Source of the DNA: a virus | Direction: 5' to 3' (one strand) | Length of the DNA stretch: 25,782 nucleotides | Virus record (IMG/VR): IMGVR_UViG_3300017773_000120 | Location: 1-25,782 of that record | Shown: positions 7,576-17,034 of the stretch, one piece after another | Layout: every line of letters starts with the position of its first letter | Numbering within the stretch: the first letter of the stretch is position 1 | Notes under the pieces: model-generated | What the model saw: the letters and a program-made list of their open reading frames with translations, nothing else | Database searches by the model: none | Told to the model about the DNA's origin: nothing | Program-made: the position numbers and the translations under genes

Positions 7576-10385
7576 TATTTATTTAATCCCCAGAAATCAA
7601 TCCACTCCTCTAGTGGTGTGAACTTATCTCTAAACTGTTCGCCATGTATCTGCTCGGTTAAGCCAATCATAGCCCCCTCAGTCATACCAACAAAATCTCT
7701 TAAATAGTATCTAGCCCCTTCGCCAGCAGGTCTAAGTTCCTTAAAGTGGAAAAAATCCATAACCCTAGGCATTACTTTTTTAACTGTATTTGATGCCTGA
7801 GTTACTGAAAAACCCATCGGTGTTTTATCTCTGTCAGTAGTTGGAACTTTCACATAACTTCCATCTTTTGTCAACGCTAGGAGATATGCTCGTTGCTCTA
7901 AAACACCATCTGAGTTTCGAGCGTACTCAGGAGCACTAATTCTAACTAAAGGCTTGCCGTCTTCATCGGTGGCTTCCATCATAGCTTTAACAAAGGCTCG
8001 TGAGTCTCGGTCACGTAGCTGTTCATCTGACATTTCGGCTGTCCCTCCCATAGCTCCAAGATTGGTAAATGCCTGCCCCCCAGCTAAAGTTTTAGCATTT
8101 GGAACTAAATTTTCTATGTTAAGGAAATACTCTCTAAGATTTTCAGTTTTACTGAAATTATCAAATATCTGATTAAAGGCAGCGGCTGAGTAAGCTACAC
8201 CTACATTCTTCAAGCTTTCTTTATCACCCATAACACGAGAAAAGAAATTAGGTATACCTATAAAGTTTCTGAATATACCACGAGTACCTATGTTTTCATC
8301 TACATATCCAGCAAGCTGAGATGGTAATGTGCCCATTGCTCCGCTCTCGGTCATATACACTTTAGGTATTAGTAATGGATCCTCACGCATTTTTTCTTGT
8401 ATAAATTCATAACGTTCATCCTGATCTTTTCCACGCAGTGTTTCAAAATTCTTATAAACTATACCTCTAAATATAGTTCGATACAGCTCAGACTTTTCAT
8501 TCTCACCTAAATTCCTTAAAGAACTTATTTGGTTGAGTATAGGCAATCCTTTTTCAAAATCTGAAAACTCATACTTATTATGCTCTATCTCCATCTCCCT
8601 AACATATCCGTCTACTGTCAGGTCACCTATAGTGCCTGATTTGTAAAACTCAAACATAGTTACAAGATTATTCTGAACCTCTTCCATAATGCCAGCTTTT
8701 CTTTGAGGGTCTGCTTCATTATAACCTAACTCAAGCATTCTGTTAGCACCTGTACGTAGAGCTGTAAAGTTTAACAATTCCATGTTAGATAAATCAGCTC
8801 GCTCTATCATATAATTAGCGTGATTTATTGTGTTTTCAGGTAAGTTTGTTTCAAGATTTGTTTTTACTCCAATAACTGTATTAACAACACTACCAATAGA
8901 ACCCGTTGGAGGTTCAACTTGCTCAACATATAAAACAGATGATTTATCCTTTATGTTCGGATTTGTTTTAACAAACTTAGTATACTCAGAAGAAAGTCTG
9001 CTCATAGCTAACTTGTCACCAGCCTTAGCCTTCTGTACTAATTCTGAATGATATTCAGATAAGAAAGCTATATTAGCTGGAGATCTTTGAACATTATTTA
9101 ACGCTTTAACATTATTTGAAACCCAATCATTTAGCTTTGTTAGGTCAGATGGGGTCAACACAAACGAATCGACATTACCACCACCTACCGAACTTAAGAC
9201 ATCAGCTACACTTTGACGTTCGTCAGCAGGGCTATATACAATGTTTTGTAAGATTGAATAAGCTATTGCTTCTGGAGACTCCTTAGTCTTCGTAAACATC
9301 ATCGCTAAATTAAACGCAGATTGTTTTGTACGTTTGTCAGTAGCAGTAGTTAAATGACGGTCAGGTATTTCTAATATATTCTGAGCCAACTTCATTGCAT
9401 CTGCATTTGAAATTGATGTTTGATCCATTACCCGATTTAAGCTTTCTGTTTGATTCTTTAAATTTACTTTTGCAAGGTCTTCTTGGTAATCTGCGTCTGT
9501 AACTTCTCGTGTTTTTTCTTTATATAGTTTACGTATTGCTACTAAGTTTTCAGGTGATAACGACAAAGCATCTGAGTGCTCATCAAAAACCTGTTCAACT
9601 GCGTCAATTCTATCTTTAAGCTGATCCTCTGTAAGGACTACATCTTCAGTAAACTGATAATTTAAATATTCCATTACGTCACTTGTGACTGAATTATCAA
9701 AAGCTTCTTTATCAGTAGCACCCATTCGGGCATGCTCTAACACTGGATTGCCAGATACTGATTCTACAAAGTCAAGGATTCCATAACCGTTCTCACCGTC
9801 AGGGAAGTTGTCTATTCTGCTAAGAACCGATTTCTCAAGAGATTCTAATGTCTCCACCTGAGCTTTAAATACATCTGCTTCCGCTATTTTAAGCTTACTT
9901 TTATTTCTGTAAGTTTGAAGCTTAGCGTCTAACTGAATATTAGCTTTTTGTATTTTACTCTGATCAGTAATCTCAGTGACCGTACCTTGGGCTCTGTGAT
10001 CATTTAAGTTAAGGTTGCTTAGGTCGTATGAGTCAAGTTCCTTTTGAAGTTTAAGAGTCCCGTCTACATCTCCCGAATTAATAGCAACTTGAAGCCTGTC
10101 AAAAGTGTCATCCATTTTTACAGACAAACCACTCGTTGCTCCAAATATAGCTAAGTCCTGAGCAGCATCAGACTTTCGTTTTAATTCATCCTTGACACGA
10201 GTAGCTTCTACCTCTGCACGGGCAGCTTCTACCTCTGCACGTTTTTCAACACGAGCCTGCCCAGCACCAGCTTGTTGAAGTGATTGACCCACTTGAGTAA
10301 GTCCGCTTTGAAAGCCAGACGATGTATCAAAAGCACTAAATGATGCTTTTTGTTGTTGAGGAGTTCCTGAAAGTCTAATAGCCAT
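7575..10385 (-). CDS. Internal virion protein, T7 gp15-like
   Basis: This 936-aa, mostly helical protein is rich in Lys, Glu, Asp, Leu and Asn. Residues about 40-80 form a strongly charged helix with repeated AEVEA and RVEKRAEVEAARAEVEATR elements, probably coiled coil. No signal peptide or membrane segment is obvious. T7 gp15 (747 aa) is the middle component of the ejected gp14-gp15-gp16 core, and this gene lies exactly between candidates for gp14 and gp16, two bases after the former and overlapping the latter by one base. The identification rests on synteny, length and helical composition rather than on a specific motif. Confidence 0.8.
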   Translation of the reverse strand: MAIRLSGTPQQQKASFSAFDTSSGFQSGLTQVGQSLQQAGAGQARVEKRAEVEAARAEVEATRVKDELKRKSDAAQDLAIFGATSGLSVKMDDTFDRLQVAINSGDVDGTLKLQKELDSYDLSNLNLNDHRAQGTVTEITDQSKIQKANIQLDAKLQTYRNKSKLKIAEADVFKAQVETLESLEKSVLSRIDNFPDGENGYGILDFVESVSGNPVLEHARMGATDKEAFDNSVTSDVMEYLNYQFTEDVVLTEDQLKDRIDAVEQVFDEHSDALSLSPENLVAIRKLYKEKTREVTDADYQEDLAKVNLKNQTESLNRVMDQTSISNADAMKLAQNILEIPDRHLTTATDKRTKQSAFNLAMMFTKTKESPEAIAYSILQNIVYSPADERQSVADVLSSVGGGNVDSFVLTPSDLTKLNDWVSNNVKALNNVQRSPANIAFLSEYHSELVQKAKAGDKLAMSRLSSEYTKFVKTNPNIKDKSSVLYVEQVEPPTGSIGSVVNTVIGVKTNLETNLPENTINHANYMIERADLSNMELLNFTALRTGANRMLELGYNEADPQRKAGIMEEVQNNLVTMFEFYKSGTIGDLTVDGYVREMEIEHNKYEFSDFEKGLPILNQISSLRNLGENEKSELYRTIFRGIVYKNFETLRGKDQDERYEFIQEKMREDPLLIPKVYMTESGAMGTLPSQLAGYVDENIGTRGIFRNFIGIPNFFSRVMGDKESLKNVGVAYSAAAFNQIFDNFSKTENLREYFLNIENLVPNAKTLAGGQAFTNLGAMGGTAEMSDEQLRDRDSRAFVKAMMEATDEDGKPLVRISAPEYARNSDGVLEQRAYLLALTKDGSYVKVPTTDRDKTPMGFSVTQASNTVKKVMPRVMDFFHFKELRPAGEGARYYLRDFVGMTEGAMIGLTEQIHGEQFRDKFTPLEEWIDFWGLNK

Positions 10386-10387
10386 AA

Positions 10388-11044
10388 TTAACGATATGCT
10401 TGTCTACCTAATGTTGAATAGTTTCCTACTGTGGGTGTTTTTGATTGAAACATCGGTCCCTTACCAAAATTGTTACTCATCTCAGCTGCACTGCCAAATC
10501 CTGAAATACCAGTAGCAACTGCACTAAGCTTAGCTTGACTAGCTTGTTGTCTAAACTGAAATGCTTTATTAGCTGCCGATGCTAAAGTTAAATCACGATC
10601 TGCCATACCAAGAGAATACGCAAGACCCATTTGTCTGCCAGCATCTTGGTACTGTTTAAATCCTTCGTAAGTTTTTTGCGATGAATCAAAGTCAAACTCA
10701 GCAAGTTGAGTGTTAGCTTGGTATTCAGCTGCTTTAAATACATCTGTAAACGAACCACCAAATGTAGGTCGATTACGAAGCTTACCTAACTCACCAGTAA
10801 GTTTCTGAGATAAAGCCTTACGTGCAACAAGAGATTGTTGCATTATTGTATTCTTTTCTAACTGACTAGCACTTTGTTGGAACGCTATGTCATTCTGACG
10901 ACCAACCATATTGTTGGTAGCAACCTGAGCATTATAACGACCCTGAGCCTCTGCTGCTTCCGCTGCGTTTTTCGCAGCAGCAGCTTGGTCAAGTTGTCCT
11001 TTTACGGAGACTGCTGTCCCCACGAGCATTAGTGCAGTAGCCAT
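10388..11044 (-). CDS. Internal virion protein, T7 gp14-like
   Basis: This 218-aa protein (T7 gp14 is 196 aa) has an N-terminal hydrophobic segment (ALMLVGTAVSVKG) and long Ala/Gln/Asn-rich helices (AAAAKNAAEAAEAQGRYNAQ, later FRQQASQAKLSAVATGISG). This is typical of the small ejection protein that inserts in the outer membrane. The C-terminus is Gly-, Ser- and Thr-rich. It follows the tail tube B gene with a one-base stop/start overlap (TAATG) and precedes the gp15-like gene by two bases. No Shine-Dalgarno sequence is seen upstream of ATG. Confidence 0.8.
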   Translation of the reverse strand: MATALMLVGTAVSVKGQLDQAAAAKNAAEAAEAQGRYNAQVATNNMVGRQNDIAFQQSASQLEKNTIMQQSLVARKALSQKLTGELGKLRNRPTFGGSFTDVFKAAEYQANTQLAEFDFDSSQKTYEGFKQYQDAGRQMGLAYSLGMADRDLTLASAANKAFQFRQQASQAKLSAVATGISGFGSAAEMSNNFGKGPMFQSKTPTVGNYSTLGRQAYR

Positions 11045-14001
11045 TAATTTAAGTCGGTTTTAGTAGTAATTGATGCAATTGTCAACGGATATGGCTCGGA
11101 ATGTTTGATTGTTGGTACATTATCTACACCAAACGTAGAACCTGATACTGGGTGTTCTTTATCGAACCCAGTAAATCCTGTTGAACCATATGATGTAAAT
11201 ACACGTTTTGTATCGAACGAATCTTTAATACCGAGCTTATAGCTCCATGAGTTAATTAAGAAAGGCTTGAGTGATATAATACGAGCGTTGTCCGAACCGT
11301 AAGCTGGTTTGTTAGTACCGTCCCACGTTGGGAACATCATCTTGAGTTCACCCTCGTACTTATTACCAACTACTAAGTCTTGAGTAGTTGAGCGATTTGA
11401 AATTGTAATAACACCACCAGCTACAGTCTGCTCACCAATGTATTCACCGTCCTGTATGACTGACACAGATGTGCCATCACTAAACCGTGAGCTTACTGTC
11501 ACACTAATATCTGAACCATCTGTTGGTTTAGTCATTGTTAGGTGACTATCAAGGAATGGGTACACAGTCTCTTGGAGTGGATCAGTTTGAGATAATGCTT
11601 CGTTGTAGACTGAAGATCCACGTCGCACGACTACCCAGAGTTGGTCTAGTTCTGACTGTGCACCCCTATGCATTACTGATATGTCATATATAGCATCAGC
11701 TGATATATCATGTTCAGACCAAGCATAGAATTCTTCCTGTCTGTGATAGGACAAGCAAAAAAGTTTATTTCCTGCAGTACGCACCCACAACCTCGGCTGT
11801 GGTGTGTGTTGATACGCAAGCTGTTTGATCGGATCCTTCAGGAAGGTGGGGTAGATCAATTTGGATACATCATTAGATGATGCGCTTGTAATATTAACGT
11901 CGTACTTATATTCCATCAATCGAGTACCCGACTGGTCAGGATAGAATATAGATGAACCAACAACTTCAGATTGTTGACTACATGGCTCTTCTTCTGTCAA
12001 TTCAATACGAATTGTTTTCGGACTAATACCATATTGATATTGGTTAGGTACAATGCGGTAGATGCCGCCTGTAGTTCCGATAACTAAATCACGAGATGCA
12101 CTCAACCAACGGATACCTGCTGTAGAGTTATCTAACTCATATGTGATTGCATCTGTGTCTAATACAGTTCCGTCATTCTGTACAGTTGAAAAGTTCTCTT
12201 CATCTGCATTACGACTAAAGAATAAGTTATTAGGGTTAGCGTAAGTGCCACCAAATATTCTACGCTGTTCAAACTTAGCTACAGTACGTGGGTAATTATC
12301 TGTATACCAAGCTCCAAAGTTAAACTCTGTAAAGTCACCGTCATTCTCATACCCCAGTGTACGTGTATCTTTTGGCACTGGAGATAACAACTCAGCAGTT
12401 ACTTGTGTGCCTGAGTCCTGTGATAAAATCTTCATGTACACAACTCCAGACGGTAAACGACCACGTACATAACGACCAATGTCGGATGCAACAAATGACC
12501 CTCCCTTGGTGTTAATCTTTACATCGTTAGCTACGGCTGTGATTGTTAATGTACCTGTAGGTATAATCAACTTATCACCACTTTCAATCTTAGGTGTAGT
12601 CTCACACTCAACTACATCAAATTGTTTTGATGTAGTTAGATTGCCAATTAAGACAGTTCCTGTGAGGATTGGAATATTACTATCACCTAGTGTGTGACTT
12701 CCAGCACTACTAATAGCTGTAGATAGTCCATTAGAAAACGTATATGTTCTATTGCCAATGTCTTGAATTATACCTGTGACAACTTGAACTTCGCCATCAG
12801 TATTAGGACCTACTGAATAGTAGTTAACACCAGATCCAATAGCGTTGTACATTCGATATATACTTCCTGCTGTATAATCAGTATTATCGTAAGTACCTCT
12901 GTAAAACTCAACAGGGTGGTCTTCAGTGCCACGATGTTCTTTAATCTTCACCCAGCGAGTTGAAGTTCTAGCTTGACCAACTACCACGTTGTCATTCCTG
13001 CGATCGCTACCAACGCGAATAAAAGAACCTTCGTAACCTTTATTAAATACTGTAGTGTCACAGCGTAAATGTATCTTGTTGTCGGGAACACCGTCAAAAC
13101 CTAACGCAGCAATGTCAGCTGCATCAGATGTTTCCTCTGCATCTAGTAAATACAATTGAGCTGCGTTGTCTTGAATATCAACAATAGATTCAACGGGCTC
13201 CACATATACAACTGTGTTTGTAGGATCTGCAATAGTGTAATCGCCACCGAGTGCGGCATCTAATACCTTGCCCAAGAACTTCTCACCCTCGACTTCATAC
13301 TCTACGTAATAAGATTCCCAACTACCATCACCAGCAGCCACAATTGCTGAGAATTGACTTGTACTGCTTTCAATCTTAACAATCCGTTTGTTAGTTGAGA
13401 TGTTAAATAATTTAGTCTCAGGCTCGGGAGCTAAGATTGGTTCAATATCAAACGGTAGATCCGATAGAGTCCACGATGTATCACCCTGCACTTCAAGGTT
13501 AGCTGTTAGTGTGAGCCCGTCGGACGATACAAGATTCTTCTGAGAACCCCCATCATCAGCTGTAAGTATTTGATTAACTGTTATTAAGTCAGCAGTTAAT
13601 TTAGCTGGTCTATAAAGACCGTGCGCAATGTATAAAGCATCTGTCTCTGAGCTAAACCGAAGATCTGGTATAACTGCTGCTGAATACGGTGATGGTGATA
13701 TAGTGTCTTTAAGTGTACCAAGCGCATCATACACCTTTATATTCTCAGGAGTAAATACTACTCGGTAAGGTACGTCAGTAGCTAGAGTTACATCAATACC
13801 TCGTGCTGCCTCAGTAGTTGATGTGTGGTTACTAGAATGCTGGAAACCAGATCTAAAGATAGCTGGTCCTTGTAGGCTTGGAAAGAAGTTCTTAAATGTG
13901 CGAGCTGAGTTAGCTACACGTTTAATATCTAAACGCCCTAAGATGTAGTCACTAATTAGACCACCTGAGAAATCTGATTGTACGTTACTATACCTTGCCA
14001 T
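11044..14001 (-). CDS. Tail tubular protein B (T7 gp12-like nozzle)
   Basis: The protein has 985 aa against 794 in T7 gp12, so it carries extra material. The N-terminus shows the family hallmark: an opening that runs from FSGGLISDYILGRLDI through NSARTFKNFFPSLQGPAIFRSG. A mid-region segment (YPRTVAKFEQRRIFGGT, then NLFFSRNADEENFS) is also characteristic of the gp12 nozzle. The rest is predicted beta-rich. Gp12 forms the hexameric distal tail through which DNA leaves. The gene overlaps the end of the tail tube A gene by 14 bases and the next gene by one base, so gp11-gp12-gp14 order is conserved with T7. Confidence 0.93.
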   Translation of the reverse strand: MARYSNVQSDFSGGLISDYILGRLDIKRVANSARTFKNFFPSLQGPAIFRSGFQHSSNHTSTTEAARGIDVTLATDVPYRVVFTPENIKVYDALGTLKDTISPSPYSAAVIPDLRFSSETDALYIAHGLYRPAKLTADLITVNQILTADDGGSQKNLVSSDGLTLTANLEVQGDTSWTLSDLPFDIEPILAPEPETKLFNISTNKRIVKIESSTSQFSAIVAAGDGSWESYYVEYEVEGEKFLGKVLDAALGGDYTIADPTNTVVYVEPVESIVDIQDNAAQLYLLDAEETSDAADIAALGFDGVPDNKIHLRCDTTVFNKGYEGSFIRVGSDRRNDNVVVGQARTSTRWVKIKEHRGTEDHPVEFYRGTYDNTDYTAGSIYRMYNAIGSGVNYYSVGPNTDGEVQVVTGIIQDIGNRTYTFSNGLSTAISSAGSHTLGDSNIPILTGTVLIGNLTTSKQFDVVECETTPKIESGDKLIIPTGTLTITAVANDVKINTKGGSFVASDIGRYVRGRLPSGVVYMKILSQDSGTQVTAELLSPVPKDTRTLGYENDGDFTEFNFGAWYTDNYPRTVAKFEQRRIFGGTYANPNNLFFSRNADEENFSTVQNDGTVLDTDAITYELDNSTAGIRWLSASRDLVIGTTGGIYRIVPNQYQYGISPKTIRIELTEEEPCSQQSEVVGSSIFYPDQSGTRLMEYKYDVNITSASSNDVSKLIYPTFLKDPIKQLAYQHTPQPRLWVRTAGNKLFCLSYHRQEEFYAWSEHDISADAIYDISVMHRGAQSELDQLWVVVRRGSSVYNEALSQTDPLQETVYPFLDSHLTMTKPTDGSDISVTVSSRFSDGTSVSVIQDGEYIGEQTVAGGVITISNRSTTQDLVVGNKYEGELKMMFPTWDGTNKPAYGSDNARIISLKPFLINSWSYKLGIKDSFDTKRVFTSYGSTGFTGFDKEHPVSGSTFGVDNVPTIKHSEPYPLTIASITTKTDLN

Positions 14002-14599
14002 AGTTCTGATGTCCGCCTAAGAACTGAGAGTTCTCTTCGTTAATATATGTTTGAGCTGGTCCTTGACGACCCTCCAATACTCGTGCTCGCTTAAGAGCTT
14101 TCTGATATTGTACATATAGTATCTCGTGGCGATTCTCAGAACCTGACAACTCAATAGCCATGTTCTGTGCCATATGTAGTGTGAGAACACGAGTCAGAAA
14201 CTCTGGCAACGCAGATGCCGAGGCGAGGTCAGGAACAAAGGTGTAAGTTATCTTTAAGGATGTCTTATCTGCGTACAGCAGACCATTTACAATCCTGTAT
14301 TCTCCGCAAAGATAATCATCTTCATCCTCAATAATAAGGATGATGTTTAAATCTGATGGCAGTGTGTATGAGTGACTAAACTTTTTGAACTCAGTACTGC
14401 CCGATACACCTGTAAGCGTAGAACGCTTGGTGTTGTAGTTAAATATATTGTCGCCAAACAATTCCGTAACAGCTTGTTCGTAAGCTCTGTTGGCGATCTC
14501 GTAGGTTGTACTAGTCTCATCACTAGCTTCAATGTGGTAACTGCCCACCATACGAAGGGCAGAATTGAGTATCTTTAGCTTGGTTGCTTCTGTAGCCAT
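13988..14599 (-). CDS. Tail tubular protein A (T7 gp11-like gatekeeper)
   Basis: This 203-aa protein is close to T7 gp11 (196 aa) in length. It has the typical opening (KLKILNSALRMVGSYHI, then YEIANRAYEQAVTELFGDNIFNYNTKR), a central beta region and C-terminal helices (LTRVLTLHMAQNMAIELSGS). Gp11 forms the ring between the portal and the nozzle. The gene follows the major capsid gene and precedes the gp12-like gene, as in T7. Its ATG lies only two bases beyond the U-tract of the strong terminator that follows the capsid gene. Expression therefore depends on readthrough of that terminator. Confidence 0.9.
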   Translation of the reverse strand: MATEATKLKILNSALRMVGSYHIEASDETSTTYEIANRAYEQAVTELFGDNIFNYNTKRSTLTGVSGSTEFKKFSHSYTLPSDLNIILIIEDEDDYLCGEYRIVNGLLYADKTSLKITYTFVPDLASASALPEFLTRVLTLHMAQNMAIELSGSENRHEILYVQYQKALKRARVLEGRQGPAQTYINEENSQFLGGHQNYGKV

Positions 14600-14601
14600 A
14601 T

Positions 14602-14642
14602 AAAAAAAGAGTAGTCTCCCCCGAATATACAGGGGAGACTAC
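14602..14642 (-). terminator. Intrinsic terminator after the major capsid gene
   Basis: On the minus strand the 11-base arm GTAGTCTCCCC (14642-14632) pairs perfectly with GGGGAGACTAC (14621-14611) around a 10-base loop. One base pair of TC then leads into seven U residues (14608-14602). The hairpin lies 8 bases after the capsid stop, and the U-tract ends next to the start of the gp11-like gene. T7 has its late terminator at the equivalent place, after gene 10. Confidence 0.9.
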
Positions 14643-14650
14643 GAATAGAA

Positions 14651-15697
14651 TTAACTTTCGTTACAGCGGATCTCGCCAGAAACCTCACCCCACATACGAG
14701 ATGCTTCAGCGCAAAGCTTGAAGTATACGTAAGGAATGTTTTTCTTAGCAGGAACGCGCCACACGTCACCCTTAAGGGCTGTACCTGTAGAGAGCTTAAG
14801 TGCTTTCGGTGTAGAGATGATACAGCGACGCTCATCTCCGTCACTACCAGTAGATAGCGGAAGACGCTCGGTGTGGATGAAGCGGAAGCCCATGAATGTA
14901 GTTACGCTACCTTCTGCGAGGGATTTGCGAACTGCGAAGTCAGAGCTAACAACTTCAGTAATGCCGAGTAGATCATCAAGCTGTTTTGCAGAAACAAAGC
15001 AGTTAACGATTTCGTCTTGGTCAATAGCGTGGAGACGAAGCATTGTGCGACGTGCTGCACGAAGTTTAGCAAGAGTAAGACCAGAGCTAGCAGCACCGAA
15101 GTCACCACCAACAGAGAAACCTTCAGTTTCTCCACCAGCGACAACATAGTCACCAGCAGCTGTGATATCGCCAGCAGACTTAGTACCAACAACGATGTTA
15201 GAGCGATTCTCATCGCCAACACCTTCTGCGAAGGTACGAGGAGTTCCACCAGACTTACCAACGTAAGCTTCACCGAAGAACTTGTCAATAATGATGTCGT
15301 CAATCTTACGGCGACCAGAAGCAAGAAGTGCTTGTGTGTAAGCATTCATTGGATCTGTAAGTACGCGTTTTAGATCTTTCTCATCAACATACTTGCCAAG
15401 CTCATAGTCTTTAAGACCAATACGACGGCGATCGTGTGTGATTTCACTGTTAGGGTTGTCCGCATAACGACTTACGTCCTCAGACATCGCTTCAGCTACG
15501 CCGACGCGATCGAAATATTGGAACTCTTCGTTTTGGGTTTCTTGTTCAAAATAAGGCTGTAGTTTAGACTCACTTTGTTGAAAAGCTTGCTCGAAGCCAG
15601 CTTTGTACGCTTGTACATAAGCGTTAGTAATTGTAATACCGCCAGCTAGAGCTCCTGCTCCATCAGCGGATTCAAATGCAGGATTTGAATATGCCAT
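14651..15697 (-). CDS. Major capsid protein (HK97 fold)
   Basis: This 348-aa protein matches T7 gp10A in length (345 aa). It has an N-terminal arm, a helix with YKAGFEQAFQQSESKLQPYF, the segment DRRRIGLKDYELGKYVDEKDL, a spine-like helix (TQALLASGRRKIDDIIIDKF) and a C-terminal beta region ending in MWGEVSGEIRCNES. These follow the layout of podovirus HK97-fold capsid proteins. It lies directly after the scaffold gene and before tail tube A. Terminators on both sides (15811-15847 and 14602-14642) and a 174-base leader suggest a separately controlled, highly expressed transcript. The ATG has no Shine-Dalgarno sequence; the leader just upstream is all A/T-rich. Confidence 0.92.
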   Translation of the reverse strand: MAYSNPAFESADGAGALAGGITITNAYVQAYKAGFEQAFQQSESKLQPYFEQETQNEEFQYFDRVGVAEAMSEDVSRYADNPNSEITHDRRRIGLKDYELGKYVDEKDLKRVLTDPMNAYTQALLASGRRKIDDIIIDKFFGEAYVGKSGGTPRTFAEGVGDENRSNIVVGTKSAGDITAAGDYVVAGGETEGFSVGGDFGAASSGLTLAKLRAARRTMLRLHAIDQDEIVNCFVSAKQLDDLLGITEVVSSDFAVRKSLAEGSVTTFMGFRFIHTERLPLSTGSDGDERRCIISTPKALKLSTGTALKGDVWRVPAKKNIPYVYFKLCAEASRMWGEVSGEIRCNES

Positions 15698-15810
15698 AAT
15701 AAATAATAAGTTAAGTTATAGTAGAAGTTTGTTTTTCGACGAGCTACCCTCACGGACTCTTCTAGTTGTACGTAACCAACGACTTTCCTAAAAAGCTTGT
15801 ATTCGGACCT
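15698..15810 (-). promoter_or_regulatory. Structured leader of the capsid gene, possible promoter
   Basis: This 113-base stretch is bounded by the terminator upstream and the capsid ATG. The transcript can fold GAGU-CC-GUGA-GG-GUA-GCUC (15759-15741), a hairpin with a GNRA-type tetraloop and a 3-base bulge. A second small hairpin, GUUG...CAAC with an internal TACGTA palindrome (15780-15765), lies before it. A TATAAC element near 15719 could be a -10 box, but no convincing -35 is visible. The presence of a terminator just before implies that a promoter or processing site lies here; its exact place is not resolved. Confidence 0.35.
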
Positions 15811-15847
15811 AAAAAAAAGGCTACCCCAATACCACTGGAATAGCCTT
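15811..15847 (-). terminator. Intrinsic terminator between scaffold and capsid genes
   Basis: Minus-strand AAGGCTA (15847-15841) pairs with TAGCCTT (15823-15817), with a small inner CCA/TGG pairing, and is followed by a run of U that continues to 15811. It lies 25 bases after the scaffold stop. Together with the terminator after the capsid gene it isolates the capsid message. Confidence 0.8.
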
Positions 15848-15871
15848 GTTAAAGGTAATTGTCAAGTAAAA

Positions 15872-16765
15872 TTACACAGTTGGATATAACTTGTTATATA
15901 AGTTAGCCCGTTTTTCTATTAATTCCTGACGTTTACTGCGATCTCGCATGTTTAGACCCGATGGATCCGACATAATAAGTTGAGCATTGCCCTCGTCAAT
16001 CTCAGCAATCTGCGCTTTAATACCGTGAGTATTCTCATTAGCAAAACCACTAGCTGGGTTGTTCTGCGCCATAGGTAGTGTATCACCTGATACTTCAGCT
16101 AGACGATGAAATAACTTCAACACTGCTGGGTGATTGGCTACCATTGGATCAGACTCAACTAACTCTTTAATCTCAGGGATTTCAGATGCCATAGCCTCAT
16201 ACGCTTGATTGGCTAGGGCTAGGTTAGTATTGTACTGGTCGCCCCATTCTAGTTGAACTGCTTGACGTAATTCACTAATTGAACTCTCATACTCTTGAAG
16301 GCTTTGATCTTCACCCTCAGCGGATAAGTTTACATAACGATCGTACAAAATATCAAACTGTTTCTGGGATAGTCCCATCTCAGCTGCAAAATCAACAAGC
16401 TCTTGTGCTTGTTCATCTGGCATTTCATATTCTTCACCATCTTCTGTTGCTAGTTCTGGAATTGAGTACTCGTCATCTTCTGGACGAAGCTGATCAAATA
16501 AACCATTCCATTCTTCATCACCCCAGTCTTCTTGTGGTGCTTGAAGTCGTTTAGTACCTAATGCGCTTTGAGCATTTACTAATTGACCCGCCAACGATTC
16601 TAAGTCCTTGGTGTTTTTAATTGTCTCATTGCTTTGCAATTCTTCAGGCAGTGAGTCATAAAACGACTGGTATACGTCGTTGCTCTCAGGTTGTTCTGCT
16701 ACTGGTTGTTCTGCTAAACCGCCACCCAGACCACCTGTTGATTCTTCTTCATATTCTTCAGACAT
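15872..16765 (-). CDS. Scaffolding (capsid assembly) protein
   Basis: This 297-aa, strongly acidic protein (T7 gp9 is 307 aa) has a disordered Glu/Gly-rich N-terminus (MSEEYEEESTGGLGG). An acidic middle with SIPELATEDGEEYEMPDEQA follows. The C-terminus is helical and basic (MRDRSKRQELIEKRANLYNKLYP), typical of the capsid-binding end of scaffolds. It acts as an internal template for procapsid assembly and leaves before DNA packaging. It lies between the portal and capsid genes as in T7, overlaps the preceding gene by 8 bases, and is followed by a terminator. Confidence 0.88.
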   Translation of the reverse strand: MSEEYEEESTGGLGGGLAEQPVAEQPESNDVYQSFYDSLPEELQSNETIKNTKDLESLAGQLVNAQSALGTKRLQAPQEDWGDEEWNGLFDQLRPEDDEYSIPELATEDGEEYEMPDEQAQELVDFAAEMGLSQKQFDILYDRYVNLSAEGEDQSLQEYESSISELRQAVQLEWGDQYNTNLALANQAYEAMASEIPEIKELVESDPMVANHPAVLKLFHRLAEVSGDTLPMAQNNPASGFANENTHGIKAQIAEIDEGNAQLIMSDPSGLNMRDRSKRQELIEKRANLYNKLYPTV

Positions 16766-17033
16766 TTTTCTTATTCTCTAATTCTAGTTTGTTGATTAAT
16801 TGCTGAGGGTCGTCTTGACCAATCAGCGTTAGGAAACTCATAGCTAAACGTCTGCGTCCTTCACACTCACGAAGCTTAGCCTCGTCTGTGTGGAATACAG
16901 GTTTAGTTACGTGACATTCACGAAGTAGTATACTAAAGAACCTCTGCCCAGCAGGAGTCTCTAGTATGTTAATAAGATCATTACGAAGTTGCGATTTCTC
17001 ACGCAACCTCCCAAGGGAGTCCATTACTTTCAT
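16758..17033 (-). CDS. Bbp19-like phage protein
   Basis: This 91-aa protein contains the pattern ETPAGQRFFSILLRECHVTKPVF (about residues 25-47) followed by the stretch from KLRECEGRRRLAMSF to LIGQDDPQQL. This is the signature of the small Bbp19-like domain found next to portal and scaffold genes in many podoviruses, first named in Bordetella phage BPP-1. Its function is not known; position suggests a virion or assembly role. It starts one base after the portal stop and overlaps the scaffold start by 8 bases. The family match is from memory of the motif. Confidence 0.75.
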   Translation of the reverse strand: MKVMDSLGRLREKSQLRNDLINILETPAGQRFFSILLRECHVTKPVFHTDEAKLRECEGRRRLAMSFLTLIGQDDPQQLINKLELENKKNV

Positions 17034-17034
17034 A

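Noticed and set aside
14902-15345. 147-codon Leu-rich frame on the minus strand inside the capsid gene.
   Set aside because: It is a shifted frame of the capsid coding sequence produced by codon bias; the capsid frame is certain.
15731-15770. Hammerhead-ribozyme-like sequence in the capsid leader (GAGTCCGTGAGG followed by GTCGAAAA on the minus strand).
   Set aside because: The invariant CUGANGA box is interrupted and the GAAA box is not adjacent to the closing stem, so the catalytic core cannot form.
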